Source of the DNA: Shimia sp. R9_2
GTDB taxonomy: Bacteria > Pseudomonadota > Alphaproteobacteria > Rhodobacterales > Rhodobacteraceae
Assembly (NCBI RefSeq): GCF_017743735.1
Contig: NZ_JAGHRO010000005.1
Span: 62,001 to 126,000, forward strand
Direction of reading: 5' to 3'
DNA length: 64,000 nucleotides
Positions 50,049 to 59,224 of the stretch are shown in pieces; positions within the stretch are counted from its first letter, which is position 1; each line of letters opens with the position of its first letter. A program made the position numbers and the translations under genes. The notes under the pieces were generated by a model. That model was given only the letters and a program-made list of their open reading frames with translations. It made no database searches and was not told where the DNA came from.

Positions 50049-51818
50049 TCACTCCTCAAATGGGTCCCATTCGTCTTCGACTTCGGGGAGGGCTTCGGCG
50101 AGGGCTTCATTGGCCAGATCGCGGCGGGATTTGATTTCGGTGATCTTGGCCTTGGGGAAAGCGTCCATCACGGCCATGACCAGCGGATGGGCTTCGGCCT
50201 CGGCGCGCATCTGATTTTTGGCGGCGTCGCGGATTTCTGCTACGCTGGGTGCGCCGCCGGTGTTCACCAGGGTGACAGCCCAGCGGCTGCCGGTCCAGCG
50301 CTGCAGGCGGCTGCCGAGGCGTTGGGCAAGATCGTTGGGCGCTTTGGGTGCAGGCTCAAACTCGATGCGACCGGGTGAGTAATTGGCCAGTCGCACGCCG
50401 CCTTCCACTTCCACAAGCAGTTTCGCGTCGCGCTGCTGGCGGATCAGTTCGATCACGTGCTCGAAGGTCGGGTATTTGGCCAGCTCCGCGACATTCTGAG
50501 GGGCCAGAGCTGTGGCTTGGCCGTGGCCACCTGCGCGCGCGGTCACGCCGCCGCCTTGAGGCGTGTGGCCCATCGGTGCGCCTTGCGCAACCGTGCCGCC
50601 GCCTGCGGGCACACCCATGCCATTGCCGCCTCCGGGAGGGGGCGATGGTGGCGGGGTATCCTGCAGCTTGCGCACCAGCTCTTCGGGGCTGGGCAGATCG
50701 GCCACATGGGTCAGACGAATGATGGCCATCTCCGCGGCCATCATGGCGTTTGGCGCAGCGGCCACCTCTTCAAGCGCCTTGAGCAGCATCTGCCACATCC
50801 GGGTCAGCACACGCATGGGCAGCTCGTTGGCCATGGTTTGACCACGCGACCGCTCATCCGGGCTGACAGTGGGATCCTCGGCCGCCTCCGGCGTGATTTT
50901 AACAACGGAGACCCAATGCGTGATCTCGGCCAGATCGCGCAGCACGGCCATCGGGTCGGCCCCGTCGGCATATTGGGCAGACAACTCATTGAGCGCATTG
51001 CCCGCATCCCCGCGCAGGATCATGTCAAACAGATCAAGCACACGGCCCCGGTCTGCGAGGCCCAGCATGGCGCGGACCTGATCGGCTGTGGTTTCGCCAG
51101 CGCCGTGGGAAATGGCCTGATCCAGCAGGGATGTGGCATCCCGCGCAGAGCCTTCGGCGGCGCGGGTGATCAGCGCGAGCGCATCTTCGGCGATTGCTGC
51201 GCCCTCGGCTGTGGCGATGCGCGTGAGCATGCCAATCATGTCTTCAGGCTCGATCCGGCGCAGGTCAAACCGCTGACAGCGGGACAGCACGGTCACCGGA
51301 ACTTTGCGAATCTCGGTGGTGGCGAAGATGAATTTGACGTGGGCGGGGGGCTCTTCCAGCGTTTTGAGCAGCGCGTTGAACGCGCTGGTGGAGAGCATGT
51401 GCACCTCATCGATGATGTAGATCTTGTAGCGTGCCGAAGCCGCGCGGTAGTGCACGGAATCGATGATTTCACGGATGTCGTTAACACCGGTGCGGGAGGC
51501 GGCGTCCATCTCCATCACATCGACGTGGCGGCCTTCCATGATCGCGACGCAATGTTCGCACTCTCCGCAAGGTTCGGTGGTGGGGCCGGAGGTGCCATCC
51601 GGGCCGATGCAGTTCATGCCTTTGGCGATGATCCGCGCCGTTGTGGTTTTACCGGTGCCACGAATCCCTGTCATGACAAAGGCTTGCGCGATGCGGTCGG
51701 CCTCAAAAGCGTTTTTGAGCGTGCGCACCATGGCGTCCTGCCCGACAAGATCCGCGAAGGTTTCGGGGCGATACTTGCGCGCGAGAACCTGATAGCCGGT
51801 GTCGGGAGTGTCGGTCAT
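50049..51818 (-). CDS. dnaX: DNA polymerase III subunits gamma/tau
   Basis: Clamp-loader ATPase and organiser of the replisome. 589 residues: Walker A GIRGTGKTT (51-59), zinc cysteines C70, C84, C87 and C90, Walker B IIDEVHML, sensor TEIRKVPVTVLSRCQRFDLRRI, then domain III and a Gly/Pro-rich linker (PPPSPPPGGGNG) to the tau-specific C terminus. ATG at 51818. I did not see an obvious A-run slippery site for a gamma frameshift. Confidence 0.97.
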   Translation of the reverse strand: MTDTPDTGYQVLARKYRPETFADLVGQDAMVRTLKNAFEADRIAQAFVMTGIRGTGKTTTARIIAKGMNCIGPDGTSGPTTEPCGECEHCVAIMEGRHVDVMEMDAASRTGVNDIREIIDSVHYRAASARYKIYIIDEVHMLSTSAFNALLKTLEEPPAHVKFIFATTEIRKVPVTVLSRCQRFDLRRIEPEDMIGMLTRIATAEGAAIAEDALALITRAAEGSARDATSLLDQAISHGAGETTADQVRAMLGLADRGRVLDLFDMILRGDAGNALNELSAQYADGADPMAVLRDLAEITHWVSVVKITPEAAEDPTVSPDERSRGQTMANELPMRVLTRMWQMLLKALEEVAAAPNAMMAAEMAIIRLTHVADLPSPEELVRKLQDTPPPSPPPGGGNGMGVPAGGGTVAQGAPMGHTPQGGGVTARAGGHGQATALAPQNVAELAKYPTFEHVIELIRQQRDAKLLVEVEGGVRLANYSPGRIEFEPAPKAPNDLAQRLGSRLQRWTGSRWAVTLVNTGGAPSVAEIRDAAKNQMRAEAEAHPLVMAVMDAFPKAKITEIKSRRDLANEALAEALPEVEDEWDPFEE

Positions 51819-51977
51819 GGTCGTCCTGTGAGATTTCCGCCCGGAAGATTCGGGTGGTCAGTGGCAATGGTCTGACGCAGGTTAAGCGGCAGGGGGCGGC
51901 GCGTCCACCGGATATAGGCAGGGACAGGGCTCTGCAATCGGGCATGCGCTGCGTTTGGGCAGTGGAGCGATCGGGTG

Positions 51978-52475
51978 ATGGAACGATTTGAGATAAGCGC
52001 TTTGGATGTTGGCGGGGGACAGCTGGCGCTTGCGCGGCAACCCGGCAGCACAGGTAAGCTCGCTGAGGATGTGCGGGCCTTGGCGGATTGGGGCGCAGAA
52101 CGGGTGCTGAGCCTCACCGAAACGGAGGAACAGCAAGGGTTGGGTGCCGCGGCGCTGCCGCAACAGCTTGAGGCGCAGGGAATCGCCTGGATGCATTTTC
52201 CGATACGGGATTTTGATGTGCCCGAGGCGCATGAGGCGGAAGCCTGGGGCGCGTTGCAGCAGGAGATCCTGAATGCGCTTGGCAGTGGAGGGCGCGTGCT
52301 GGTCCATTGCCGGGGCGGTTGCGGGCGCTCCGGGATGATTGTGCTGAGGTTGATGCTCGCCTGCGGGGAGGCGCTGGAGGATGCGCTGAAGCGGTTGCGG
52401 GTGGTGCGGCGCTGTGCAGTGGAGACCGATGCGCAGATGCGGTGGGCCACAGAAGGGGCGTTGCAACAGGCCTAA
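51978..52475 (+). CDS. Dual-specificity-type protein phosphatase
   Basis: A 165-residue Cys-based phosphatase: P-loop HCRGGCGRSG (C111, R117) and a likely general acid in FPIRDFDVP (D79 or D81). Such small bacterial enzymes act on phosphotyrosine or other phospho-esters. ATG at 51978; a GTG one codon before it is less likely. Divergent from dnaX, convergent with cytochrome c. Confidence 0.82.
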   Translation: MERFEISALDVGGGQLALARQPGSTGKLAEDVRALADWGAERVLSLTETEEQQGLGAAALPQQLEAQGIAWMHFPIRDFDVPEAHEAEAWGALQQEILNALGSGGRVLVHCRGGCGRSGMIVLRLMLACGEALEDALKRLRVVRRCAVETDAQMRWATEGALQQA

Positions 52476-52491
52476 CGGGGCTGCCCAAAAC

Positions 52492-52520
52492 AAAAGGCCG
52501 CAGAAGAACTGCGGCCTTTC
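52492..52520. terminator. Bidirectional terminator
   Basis: AAAGGCCGCAG-AAGAA-CTGCGGCCTTT, eleven pairs, with A/T tracts on both sides. It serves the phosphatase (plus) and cytochrome c (minus) genes. Confidence 0.85.
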
Positions 52521-52543
52521 AAAACAGATATCTGGCGGTCAGA

Positions 52544-53071
52544 TCAGTTGCCAATCGTTTCCAGATAGGCAATCAGGTTGGCGCGGTCTGTCGGCTTTTT
52601 CAAACCGGAGAAGGCCATCTTGGTGCCTGGCGCATAGCTTTTTGGGTTGGTCAGGAAACCGTCGAGGTTTTCTGGGGACCAAACGTCAGCCACCTGCTCC
52701 AGCGCACCGGAGTAGTTGAAGCCGTCAACCGAATCCACAGCGCGGTTTACAACGCCAAAGAGGTGCGGGCCGGTGCCGTTGGCACCATCATCGAGTTTGT
52801 GGCAGGCTTTACATTTGCTGAAGACTTTGGCGCCTTTGTCAACATCTGCGCTGGCCAGAAGCTCTGCGAAAGACGGTCCTTCGTCGACTTCGGCTGCGCC
52901 GCTGTCTGCGCCTTCAACTTCAATCACATAAGCCTGCTTGGCATGGCCGTCACCGTGTCCTTTTGGACCAGTGTGGTAAAGCGCTTCGGCAGCCCAGCCG
53001 CCCAGCAAGAAAATAAGCAGCGCGCCGCAAAGTGCGCCGACTACTTTGGTGATTGTCATCGTGTCGAACAT
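52544..53071 (-). CDS. cycM: Membrane-anchored cytochrome c (c552/CycM-like)
   Basis: A 175-residue class I cytochrome c kept at the membrane by an N-terminal helix ([23 protein letters not shown]). An acidic/Ala linker (residues about 45-70) separates the anchor from the haem domain: C87-K-A-C90-H91, and the sixth ligand Met in [10 protein letters not shown]. Layout and length match Paracoccus cytochrome c552 (CycM), which passes electrons from the bc1 complex to aa3 oxidase. ATG at 53071 behind GGAAACGTAGC. Divergent from pheA. Confidence 0.85.
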   Translation of the reverse strand: MFDTMTITKVVGALCGALLIFLLGGWAAEALYHTGPKGHGDGHAKQAYVIEVEGADSGAAEVDEGPSFAELLASADVDKGAKVFSKCKACHKLDDGANGTGPHLFGVVNRAVDSVDGFNYSGALEQVADVWSPENLDGFLTNPKSYAPGTKMAFSGLKKPTDRANLIAYLETIGN

Positions 53072-53145
53072 GCTACGTTTCCGTTTCGTGGCGTTTGCTG
53101 GCTATCTACGCGCTTCCCCTGTCAAAACGCAAGGTGTAGTTACCG

Positions 53146-53185
53146 CGACCAAACGCCCCTACTTGCGCAATTCTTGCGTTGGTCG
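53146..53185. promoter_or_regulatory. Near-palindrome between cycM and pheA
   Basis: CGACCAAACGC (53146-53156) and GCGTTGGTCG (53176-53185) are inverted copies with one extra base and 19 bases between. It sits just upstream of pheA in the divergent region and could be an operator or a leader hairpin. Confidence 0.3.
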
Positions 53186-53206
53186 GAAGGCGCAGAGGGG
53201 GCAGGA

Positions 53207-54052
53207 ATGACCAAGTTGACCAATCGCATCGCATTTCAGGGCGAGCCGGGGGCCTATTCACATGAGGCGTGCCAGAACGCGCGCCCGGAGATGGAGGCCA
53301 TGCCCTGCCGGTCCTTTGAGGATGTGATCGCTGCGGTGAAGAGCGGCGAGGCAGATTTGGCGATGCTGCCGATTGAGAACACGACCTATGGGCGTGTGGC
53401 AGACATTCACCGTCTTTTGCCCGAAAGCGGCCTGCACATCGTTGATGAAGCCTTCGTGCGCGTCAGAATCAGCCTGATGGGCCTGCCGGGTGTGCCGCTT
53501 GAAGACATCGATACGGTGCGGGCGCATATGGTGTTGATCCCGCAATCCGCCGCGTTTTTGCGCTCCCATAAGATCAAGGCCTATTCCGCTGCGGACAGTG
53601 CGGGCGCGGCCCGTGAGTTGGCAGAACATCGGCGTGCCAATGAAGGGGTGTTAGCCTCTGAGCTGGCTGCGGAGATTTACGGGCTGAATGTGTTGGCAAC
53701 GGATGTGGAAGACCACGGCCACAACACTACCCGATTCCTGATCATGTCACGTGAGCCGAACTATGCGCGCCGTGAAGACCGCAAGATGATGACCACCTTT
53801 GTGTTTGAAGTGCGCAACATTCCGGCCGCGCTCTACAAAGCGATGGGGGGATTCGCCACCAATGGCATCAACATGACCAAGCTGGAAAGTTACATGGTGG
53901 GCGGGAGCTTCACGGCGACGCAGTTTTATGCGGATATCGAAGGGCATCCGGAGGATCCGGCGGTGCAACTGGCGATGGATGAGCTGCGCTATTTCACCAC
54001 AAATGTGTCGATCATCGGGGTCTACCCTGCGGATCAAGACCGCCTGACGTAA
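53207..54052 (+). CDS. pheA: Prephenate dehydratase
   Basis: Converts prephenate to phenylpyruvate for phenylalanine. 281 residues: dehydratase domain (RIAFQGEPGAYSHEAC, LPIENTTYGRVADIHRLL) with the TTRF motif in HGHNTTRFLIM, then an ACT domain (TTFVFEVRNIPAALYKAMGGFATNGINMTKLESYM), so feedback by phenylalanine is expected. ATG at 53207 behind AGGGGGCAGGA; the frame is open 900 bases further upstream, antisense to cycM, but is not coding there. There is no chorismate mutase domain; that activity is at 34.9 kb. Confidence 0.97.
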   Translation: MTKLTNRIAFQGEPGAYSHEACQNARPEMEAMPCRSFEDVIAAVKSGEADLAMLPIENTTYGRVADIHRLLPESGLHIVDEAFVRVRISLMGLPGVPLEDIDTVRAHMVLIPQSAAFLRSHKIKAYSAADSAGAARELAEHRRANEGVLASELAAEIYGLNVLATDVEDHGHNTTRFLIMSREPNYARREDRKMMTTFVFEVRNIPAALYKAMGGFATNGINMTKLESYMVGGSFTATQFYADIEGHPEDPAVQLAMDELRYFTTNVSIIGVYPADQDRLT

Positions 54053-54078
54053 GTGCAGCCAATCGGGCTTTGATACGA

Positions 54079-54108
54079 AAAAAGGCGCCTCTTGGGGCGC
54101 CTTTTGTC
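54079..54108. terminator. Bidirectional terminator, pheA / SRPBCC gene
   Basis: AAGGCGCC-TCTTG-GGGCGCCTT with T or A runs on both sides. It serves pheA (plus) and the SRPBCC gene (minus). Confidence 0.85.
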
Positions 54109-54152
54109 TTATGAAACTGGGCCAGCCGCCCGCGCGAGAAAACCCAAATGGG

Positions 54153-54620
54153 TCAGGCGCTCTGGGCGTAGCGGTCCTCAAAATCCTCACGCATATGCGC
54201 CAGACGTTTGCTGACCCGGCTGGTCAGATTGCCCCGCGCCAGCTTCAAAGATTGCAGCAGCAGGCGGGAGGACAGGGTTTTGGCACGCATGCCGCACCAG
54301 AATTGGATGCGTGTCTTGGTGCGCGACAGGGCCACCAGTTCGATTTTCACGTCGGTTTCCAGCCCGCCGATCTTGGCTTTCATGGCGATTTCATTGGGCC
54401 GGTCATAGCCTGTCATCTCCAGATGTACCTCGCGCGCTTTGCCGCGAAAGATGAAGGAGATCTGCCATTCTGCCCCAACGCCTGCGTGATGCAGGGTGTC
54501 CAAGCGCGTGACATCGGCGCCGCGCCGCAGGGCTGACCGTTCGTAGACTTCAACGTCCGTGAGCATGATGAATGCTTGTTCGATGGGAACGTCGATGTCT
54601 TCTCTTCCGGTAAGTTCCAT
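54153..54620 (-). CDS. SRPBCC-family protein
   Basis: A 155-residue START/SRPBCC-fold protein: MELTGREDIDVPIEQAFIMLTDVEVYERSALRRGADV at the start and MRAKTLSSRLLLQSLKLARGNLTSRVSKRLAHMREDFEDRY at the end, the long C-terminal helix. The fold binds hydrophobic ligands in a cavity. ATG at 54620; upstream open frame overlaps nudC and is not coding. No specific function can be named. Confidence 0.8.
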   Translation of the reverse strand: MELTGREDIDVPIEQAFIMLTDVEVYERSALRRGADVTRLDTLHHAGVGAEWQISFIFRGKAREVHLEMTGYDRPNEIAMKAKIGGLETDVKIELVALSRTKTRIQFWCGMRAKTLSSRLLLQSLKLARGNLTSRVSKRLAHMREDFEDRYAQSA

Positions 54621-54675
54621 TGGGCCTCTGCTTTGGGTCAGGATGGGTGTCGCGCTGTTTGGCGCAAGTTTCGCG

Positions 54676-55650
54676 TCAATCCAATCTGTCCGCAAGCCAG
54701 TTCCGAAGAAGAAAATGTGCAATTGCACCTATCCGAGCGGGCTTGAGTTTTGGGTGGTTGCCGGCAAAGACATCCAGCATGTCTTCGCGGCTGACCCAGA
54801 GGGCGTCCTCAAGTTCATTTGGGTCGACGGTGATCTCTTCGGTCAGGGCCTCGCCCCGGCAACCAAACATCAATGATGAAGGGAAGGGCCAGGGCTGGCT
54901 GGCGAGGTAAGAGACCGCGCCCACTTTGATGCCTGATTCTTCGACAACTTCGCGCCGCACCGCCGCTTCAAGTGTTTCGCCGGGTTCCACGAAGCCTGCC
55001 AAAAGCGAGTACATCCCGTCGGGCCAGCCGGGGGAGCGACCCATCAGCACTTTGTTGCCATGGGTGATGAGCATGATCACCACCGGATCTGTGCGGGGGA
55101 AATGCGAGGTTCCGCAGGAGGGGCAATCCCGCTGCCAGCCGGACATGGCCATACGGCTTTCCGCGCCGCAGGCTGCGCAGAAGCGATGTGACCGGTGCCA
55201 GCCAAAGATCGCCCGCGTGGTGGCCGCAAGCTCGGCGTCGCGTGCTGACAGACGCGCCATTGCCGCGCGCACCTCTACAAAACGATGGTCTTCCGGCAGG
55301 ACGGGGTGGTGCTGTTCAGAGGGATCAAAGAACTGATTGATGGTTGCGAGGTCCTGCGCCTCCGGCTCCCAAGCGGAAATGTCATGGGCAAAGAGCGCGC
55401 TGCCGTCCTCAGACAGGCCGAGAAATATCGGCGGGACTGGCGGGTTTGCCGCTTCGTTAAGCAGCGGGTGATCCATAGGGAGCTGCACCAAGCTGTCAGT
55501 GTTTGGGCCGGACAACAGAGATTTGCCGCGCCAGACAACAATGGTGCGGCTGCTCGGCAGCTTGGCCAGCGCGTTGGCTTTCTCCCCGCGCAGTTCGGCG
55601 GCGCGGTTGAGGCCTGAGCCTCCAAAGGTGACGGTTTCTGCGTGTCTCAT
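54676..55650 (-). CDS. nudC: NAD(H) diphosphatase, NudC-type Nudix hydrolase
   Basis: Hydrolyses NAD(H) and can remove NAD caps from RNA. 324 residues: N-terminal domain, zinc ribbon (CAACGAE and CPSCG), Nudix box GFVEPGETLEAAVRREVVEESGI and the NADH-specific motif SQPWPFPSSLM just after it. ATG at 55650; a longer open frame is not supported. It precedes the SRPBCC gene by 55 bases. Confidence 0.95.
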   Translation of the reverse strand: MRHAETVTFGGSGLNRAAELRGEKANALAKLPSSRTIVVWRGKSLLSGPNTDSLVQLPMDHPLLNEAANPPVPPIFLGLSEDGSALFAHDISAWEPEAQDLATINQFFDPSEQHHPVLPEDHRFVEVRAAMARLSARDAELAATTRAIFGWHRSHRFCAACGAESRMAMSGWQRDCPSCGTSHFPRTDPVVIMLITHGNKVLMGRSPGWPDGMYSLLAGFVEPGETLEAAVRREVVEESGIKVGAVSYLASQPWPFPSSLMFGCRGEALTEEITVDPNELEDALWVSREDMLDVFAGNHPKLKPARIGAIAHFLLRNWLADRLD

Positions 55651-55833
55651 GCCTGGCTCCTCTTGTCGCAGATGAGTGGCATGATCGTGCCGTCGCTGCA
55701 ATGGAAAGGCGTTTGAGATCACAGCTTTGTCTGGTGGTGCCTATGCGGGAGGCGGGCAGGGGTGCCTGCTCCGGCGACAGAGTTGGGCAGAGGCGCTTGC
55801 ATCTGCCGCGCGTGCGCCCTATATCGGCTCTTG

Positions 55834-55927
55834 AGAGGTTGGCGCGGGTAAGCGCCTCGCCAACCCGGTCAGATCCGGAAGGAAGCAGCCGTAACGAGCC
55901 CCGCTTGGGTCGTTGTCCAGCCTCTCA
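55834..55927 (+). ncRNA. ffs: Signal recognition particle RNA (4.5S type)
   Basis: About 94 bases. The conserved apical domain GGTCAGATCCGGAAGGAAGC is at 55868-55887 with GGAA tetraloop and the symmetric internal loop that binds Ffh. The ends pair: GAGAGGTTGG (55834 on) with CCAGCCTCTC (to 55927). Exact ends may differ by a few bases. It is the small bacterial form. The partner ffh is 17 kb away. Confidence 0.93.
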
Positions 55928-56191
55928 CCTTACTTCTCCCCACAAATGTTTCAGACCGTTTGCTGTGCGAAAACGCCTTTTTGCAGAGGGCGCCTAACAG
56001 CGGTTATGCCTTTGTTTTGGCGTTAAAAAGCGCCTTGGCCGCATGAATGCGCCGTGGTGCAGCTTTGCCAGCATGTGATGCGCAAACATTCACGCCATAT
56101 TGAGTCATTGAGAACTTGAAGTTTGTTGGTTGAAACCTTTAGCTTATCTAACACGTAAACACAGTGAACATGTGGGTGCAGGAGAGGCCAA
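55928..56191. other. Intergenic region before yejA
   Basis: About 260 bases between the SRP RNA and the peptide-transport operon. The last 120 bases are A/T rich and should hold the yej promoter, but I cannot place a convincing -35/-10 pair. No other gene or RNA signature is visible. Confidence 0.5.
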
Positions 56192-58132
56192 ATGACCGAA
56201 AAAACCATAAGAATTGCTGGACCTATGTTTGACCGACGCGGTGCGCTGCGCCTGATGGGCGGGAGCGCGCTGTCGATTGGCGCAGGGCTTGGCAGCGGGA
56301 TGGCCTTTGCCAACGAGGACGAGATTATCCGCTCGCATGGCTATTCGTTCTTTGGCGACCTAAAGTACCCGGCGGATTATCCGCATTTTGACTATGTGAA
56401 TCCGAATGCCCCCAAAGGTGGTCAGATCACGCTGAGTGCGCGCGGCACCTTTGATGGCTTCAACCGGTTTGCGTGGCGCGGAAATCCTGAGACGGCCTCA
56501 GGTGTTGTGGCCGAAGCGATGTTTGCGGAGATGCCATGGGGCGGTGGTGCGCCGGCGGATTCGATTACGGACAGTTATTGTCTGATCGCAAAAGAGGTCG
56601 AATACCCCAAAAGCAAGACGTGGTGCGTGTTCCACATGCGCGACGATGTGGTCTTCCGCGATGGCACACCGCTGCGGGCGCAGGACGCCGCGTTTACGCA
56701 CAATCTGTTCCTGGAGCAGGGCATCCGTTCTTATGCGCGCTCGGTGAGTGAACGCATCACGGGTGTGGAGGTCATTGATGACCACACGATCAAATATACT
56801 TTCGCCGATGGCATATCGCGCCGCTCTCTGATCAGTCAGGTCGGTGGCACGCCGATTTTCTCTGAAGCCTGGTATCAGGAGACGGGTGAGCGGCTGGATG
56901 AGCCTTCGGTGCTGTCGCCAATGGCGTCGGGTCCCTATCAGGTCGGTGACTATGAGTTTAACCGCTATGTGGTTTATGAGAAAAACCCCAACTACTGGGG
57001 CTGGGACCACCCTGCCAATGTTGGCCGGTTCAATTTTGACCGCGTCAGGATCGAGTATTTCTCCGATGCGACTGCAGAGTTTGAGGCCTTCAAAGCGGGT
57101 GAGTACACCTTCCGCACCGAAGGATCGACCAAGCGTTGGGCCACGGGATATGATTTCCCCGGTGTGAATGACGGCTCGGTGAAGAAAGTGGCGCTGCCTG
57201 ATGGCACGGCGCCAAACAACAGCGGCGTGATTTTCAACACATTGCGCGCGCCGCTGGACAACCGCGATGTGCGCCATGCGCTTTCACTGGCGTTCAATTT
57301 CGAGTGGACGCGGGAATCGCTGCAGTTCGACCTCACTACACAGCGCACGTCCTTCGTGGAAGGGCAGGAATGGGAAGCCAAAGGCGTGCCGGAAGGGGCA
57401 GAGCTGGCGCTTCTGAAATCGCTGGGCGATGTTGTGCCGCCTGAGATGCTGACAGAGACTGCGGTGGTGCCGCACACCTCCAAAGCGTCCAACCCGATCG
57501 ACCGTCGCAACAAGCGTGCGGCGCTCAAGCTGTTTGAGAAAGCCGGTTGGACGGTGAATGACAACGGCGAGATGGTGGATGCCAGCGGCGCGCAGATGTC
57601 GCTTGATTTCCTCGTGATCTCCAGCTGGGATGAAACCCGACTAGCCACCATTGAGGCCTACGTGAAGACGCTGGCAAATTGGGGCATCAAGGTCAAAGCC
57701 GACAAAGTCGACAGCGCGCAGGGACAGCAGCGTTTCCTCGATAAGGACTATGACCTGATCCATACGCGGATTTTGACCTTCTCTTCCGCAGGCACCGGCC
57801 TCAAACAGCTGTTTGGCTCCCAAACCGCGGAAGTCTCCTCCTACAATCCATCTGCCCTGCGCAGCCCCATGGTGGACGCCATCATCGATGCGGCGCTTGC
57901 CACCACATCGCGGGAGGATGAGGTTGTTGCGTTGACGGCGCTGGACCGCGCGTTGCGCTATGAGCGCGTGATCGCCCACGCCGGATTTGTTCCGGAGACC
58001 TGGGTGTCTTACTTTGACATGTATGAGCGGCCCGAAGAGCTGCCGCCCTATGCGGTCGGTGTGCTTGATTTCTGGTGGTACAACAAAGAGAAACACGAGG
58101 CGCTGATCGCCTCGGGTGCGCTAAGGAAGTAA
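56192..58132 (+). CDS. yejA: Peptide ABC transporter substrate-binding protein, YejA-like
   Basis: Periplasmic binding protein of 646 residues, SBP family 5. The N terminus has a Tat-type motif (FDRRGALRLMGGSALSIGAG) before the export segment. Core stretches: FGDLKYPADYPHFDYVNPNAPKGGQI, TWCVFHMRDDVVFRDGTPLRAQD, SGPYQVGDYEFNRYVVYEKNPNYWG; these match YejA, whose group carries oligopeptides and microcin C. ATG at 56192 behind GGAGAGGCCAA. First of four genes. Confidence 0.92.
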   Translation: MTEKTIRIAGPMFDRRGALRLMGGSALSIGAGLGSGMAFANEDEIIRSHGYSFFGDLKYPADYPHFDYVNPNAPKGGQITLSARGTFDGFNRFAWRGNPETASGVVAEAMFAEMPWGGGAPADSITDSYCLIAKEVEYPKSKTWCVFHMRDDVVFRDGTPLRAQDAAFTHNLFLEQGIRSYARSVSERITGVEVIDDHTIKYTFADGISRRSLISQVGGTPIFSEAWYQETGERLDEPSVLSPMASGPYQVGDYEFNRYVVYEKNPNYWGWDHPANVGRFNFDRVRIEYFSDATAEFEAFKAGEYTFRTEGSTKRWATGYDFPGVNDGSVKKVALPDGTAPNNSGVIFNTLRAPLDNRDVRHALSLAFNFEWTRESLQFDLTTQRTSFVEGQEWEAKGVPEGAELALLKSLGDVVPPEMLTETAVVPHTSKASNPIDRRNKRAALKLFEKAGWTVNDNGEMVDASGAQMSLDFLVISSWDETRLATIEAYVKTLANWGIKVKADKVDSAQGQQRFLDKDYDLIHTRILTFSSAGTGLKQLFGSQTAEVSSYNPSALRSPMVDAIIDAALATTSREDEVVALTALDRALRYERVIAHAGFVPETWVSYFDMYERPEELPPYAVGVLDFWWYNKEKHEALIASGALRK

Positions 58133-58135
58133 GCT

Positions 58136-59224
58136 TTGGGCGCCTATATTCTCCGCAGACTGTTGCTCATAATCCCGACGTTGCTTGGGATTATGATTAT
58201 CAATTTCTCGCTGGTTCAATTTGTCCCCGGTGGCCCGGTGGAACAAGTCATTGCCCGGATGCAGGGCGAGGGTGATGTGTTCTCAGGCTTTGCTGGCGGC
58301 AATGAAGATGTCGGCGGGGAAGAGACCTTTGGCTCTGACAGCGAGTATCTTGGGGCGCGCGGGCTCCCCAAGGAATTCATCGAGGAGCTTGAACGGGAGT
58401 TCGGCTTTGACAAGCCGCCGCTGGAGCGGTTTCTCAATATGATGGGCAACTATCTGACGCTGGATTTCGGGGAGAGCTATTTCCGTAAGATCACAGTGAT
58501 TGATCTGGTGCTGGAGAAGATGCCGGTCTCGATCACGCTCGGGCTTTGGTCAACGCTGATTGCCTATTTGGTGTCCATTCCGTTGGGCATCCGCAAGGCG
58601 GTGAAAGATGGCACGGCCTTTGATACCTGGACGTCAGGGGCGATCATCATCGCCTATGCCATTCCGGGCTTTCTATTTGCGATCATGTTGCTGGTGCTGT
58701 TTGCTGGCGGGTCTTATTTTAAGATATTCCCGCTGAGGGGGCTGACCTCTGACAACTTCCAAGACCTGACAACCATGGGCAAGATCCTGGATTATGCCTG
58801 GCACATCACGTTGCCGGTGATCGCCTCCACTATCTCCGCCTTTGCGACACTGACGCTTTTGACCAAGAACAGCTTTCTGGATGAAATCAAAAAACACTAT
58901 GTGATGACAGCGCGGGCCAAGGGGCTGACAGAGCGGCGTGTGCTTTATGGGCATGTGTTCCGCAATGCGATGCTGATCGTGATCGCGGGTTTCCCGGCGG
59001 TGTTTATCGGTGTGTTCTTTGGCGGCTCTGTTCTGATCGAGACAATCTTCTCGCTTGATGGGCTCGGGCGGCTTGGCTTTGAGGCCGCGGTGGCGCGAGA
59101 TTACCCCGTGATCTTTGGCACGCTCTTTGTGTTTGGCCTGATCGGCCTTGTGGTCGGTATCCTGTCGGACCTGATGTATGTGTTGGTTGATCCGCGCATC
59201 GACTTTGAGAAGAGGGAAGGCTGA
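58136..59224 (+). CDS. yejB: Peptide ABC transporter permease, YejB-like
   Basis: Inner-membrane permease of 362 residues: first span [29 protein letters not shown], a long periplasmic loop, and the EAA-type motif region [28 protein letters not shown]. The start is TTG at 58136 behind AAGGAAGTAAGCT; the sequence after it ([15 protein letters not shown]) is the family N terminus, so a rare start codon is real here. Four bases after yejA stop, one-base overlap with yejE. Confidence 0.92.
   Translation: MGAYILRRLLLIIPTLLGIMIINFSLVQFVPGGPVEQVIARMQGEGDVFSGFAGGNEDVGGEETFGSDSEYLGARGLPKEFIEELEREFGFDKPPLERFLNMMGNYLTLDFGESYFRKITVIDLVLEKMPVSITLGLWSTLIAYLVSIPLGIRKAVKDGTAFDTWTSGAIIIAYAIPGFLFAIMLLVLFAGGSYFKIFPLRGLTSDNFQDLTTMGKILDYAWHITLPVIASTISAFATLTLLTKNSFLDEIKKHYVMTARAKGLTERRVLYGHVFRNAMLIVIAGFPAVFIGVFFGGSVLIETIFSLDGLGRLGFEAAVARDYPVIFGTLFVFGLIGLVVGILSDLMYVLVDPRIDFEKREG

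Noticed and set aside
52307-53206. 900-base open extension upstream of pheA in the same frame
   Set aside because: It runs antisense to cycM and across the phosphatase end; the ribosome site and family N terminus place the pheA start at 53207.
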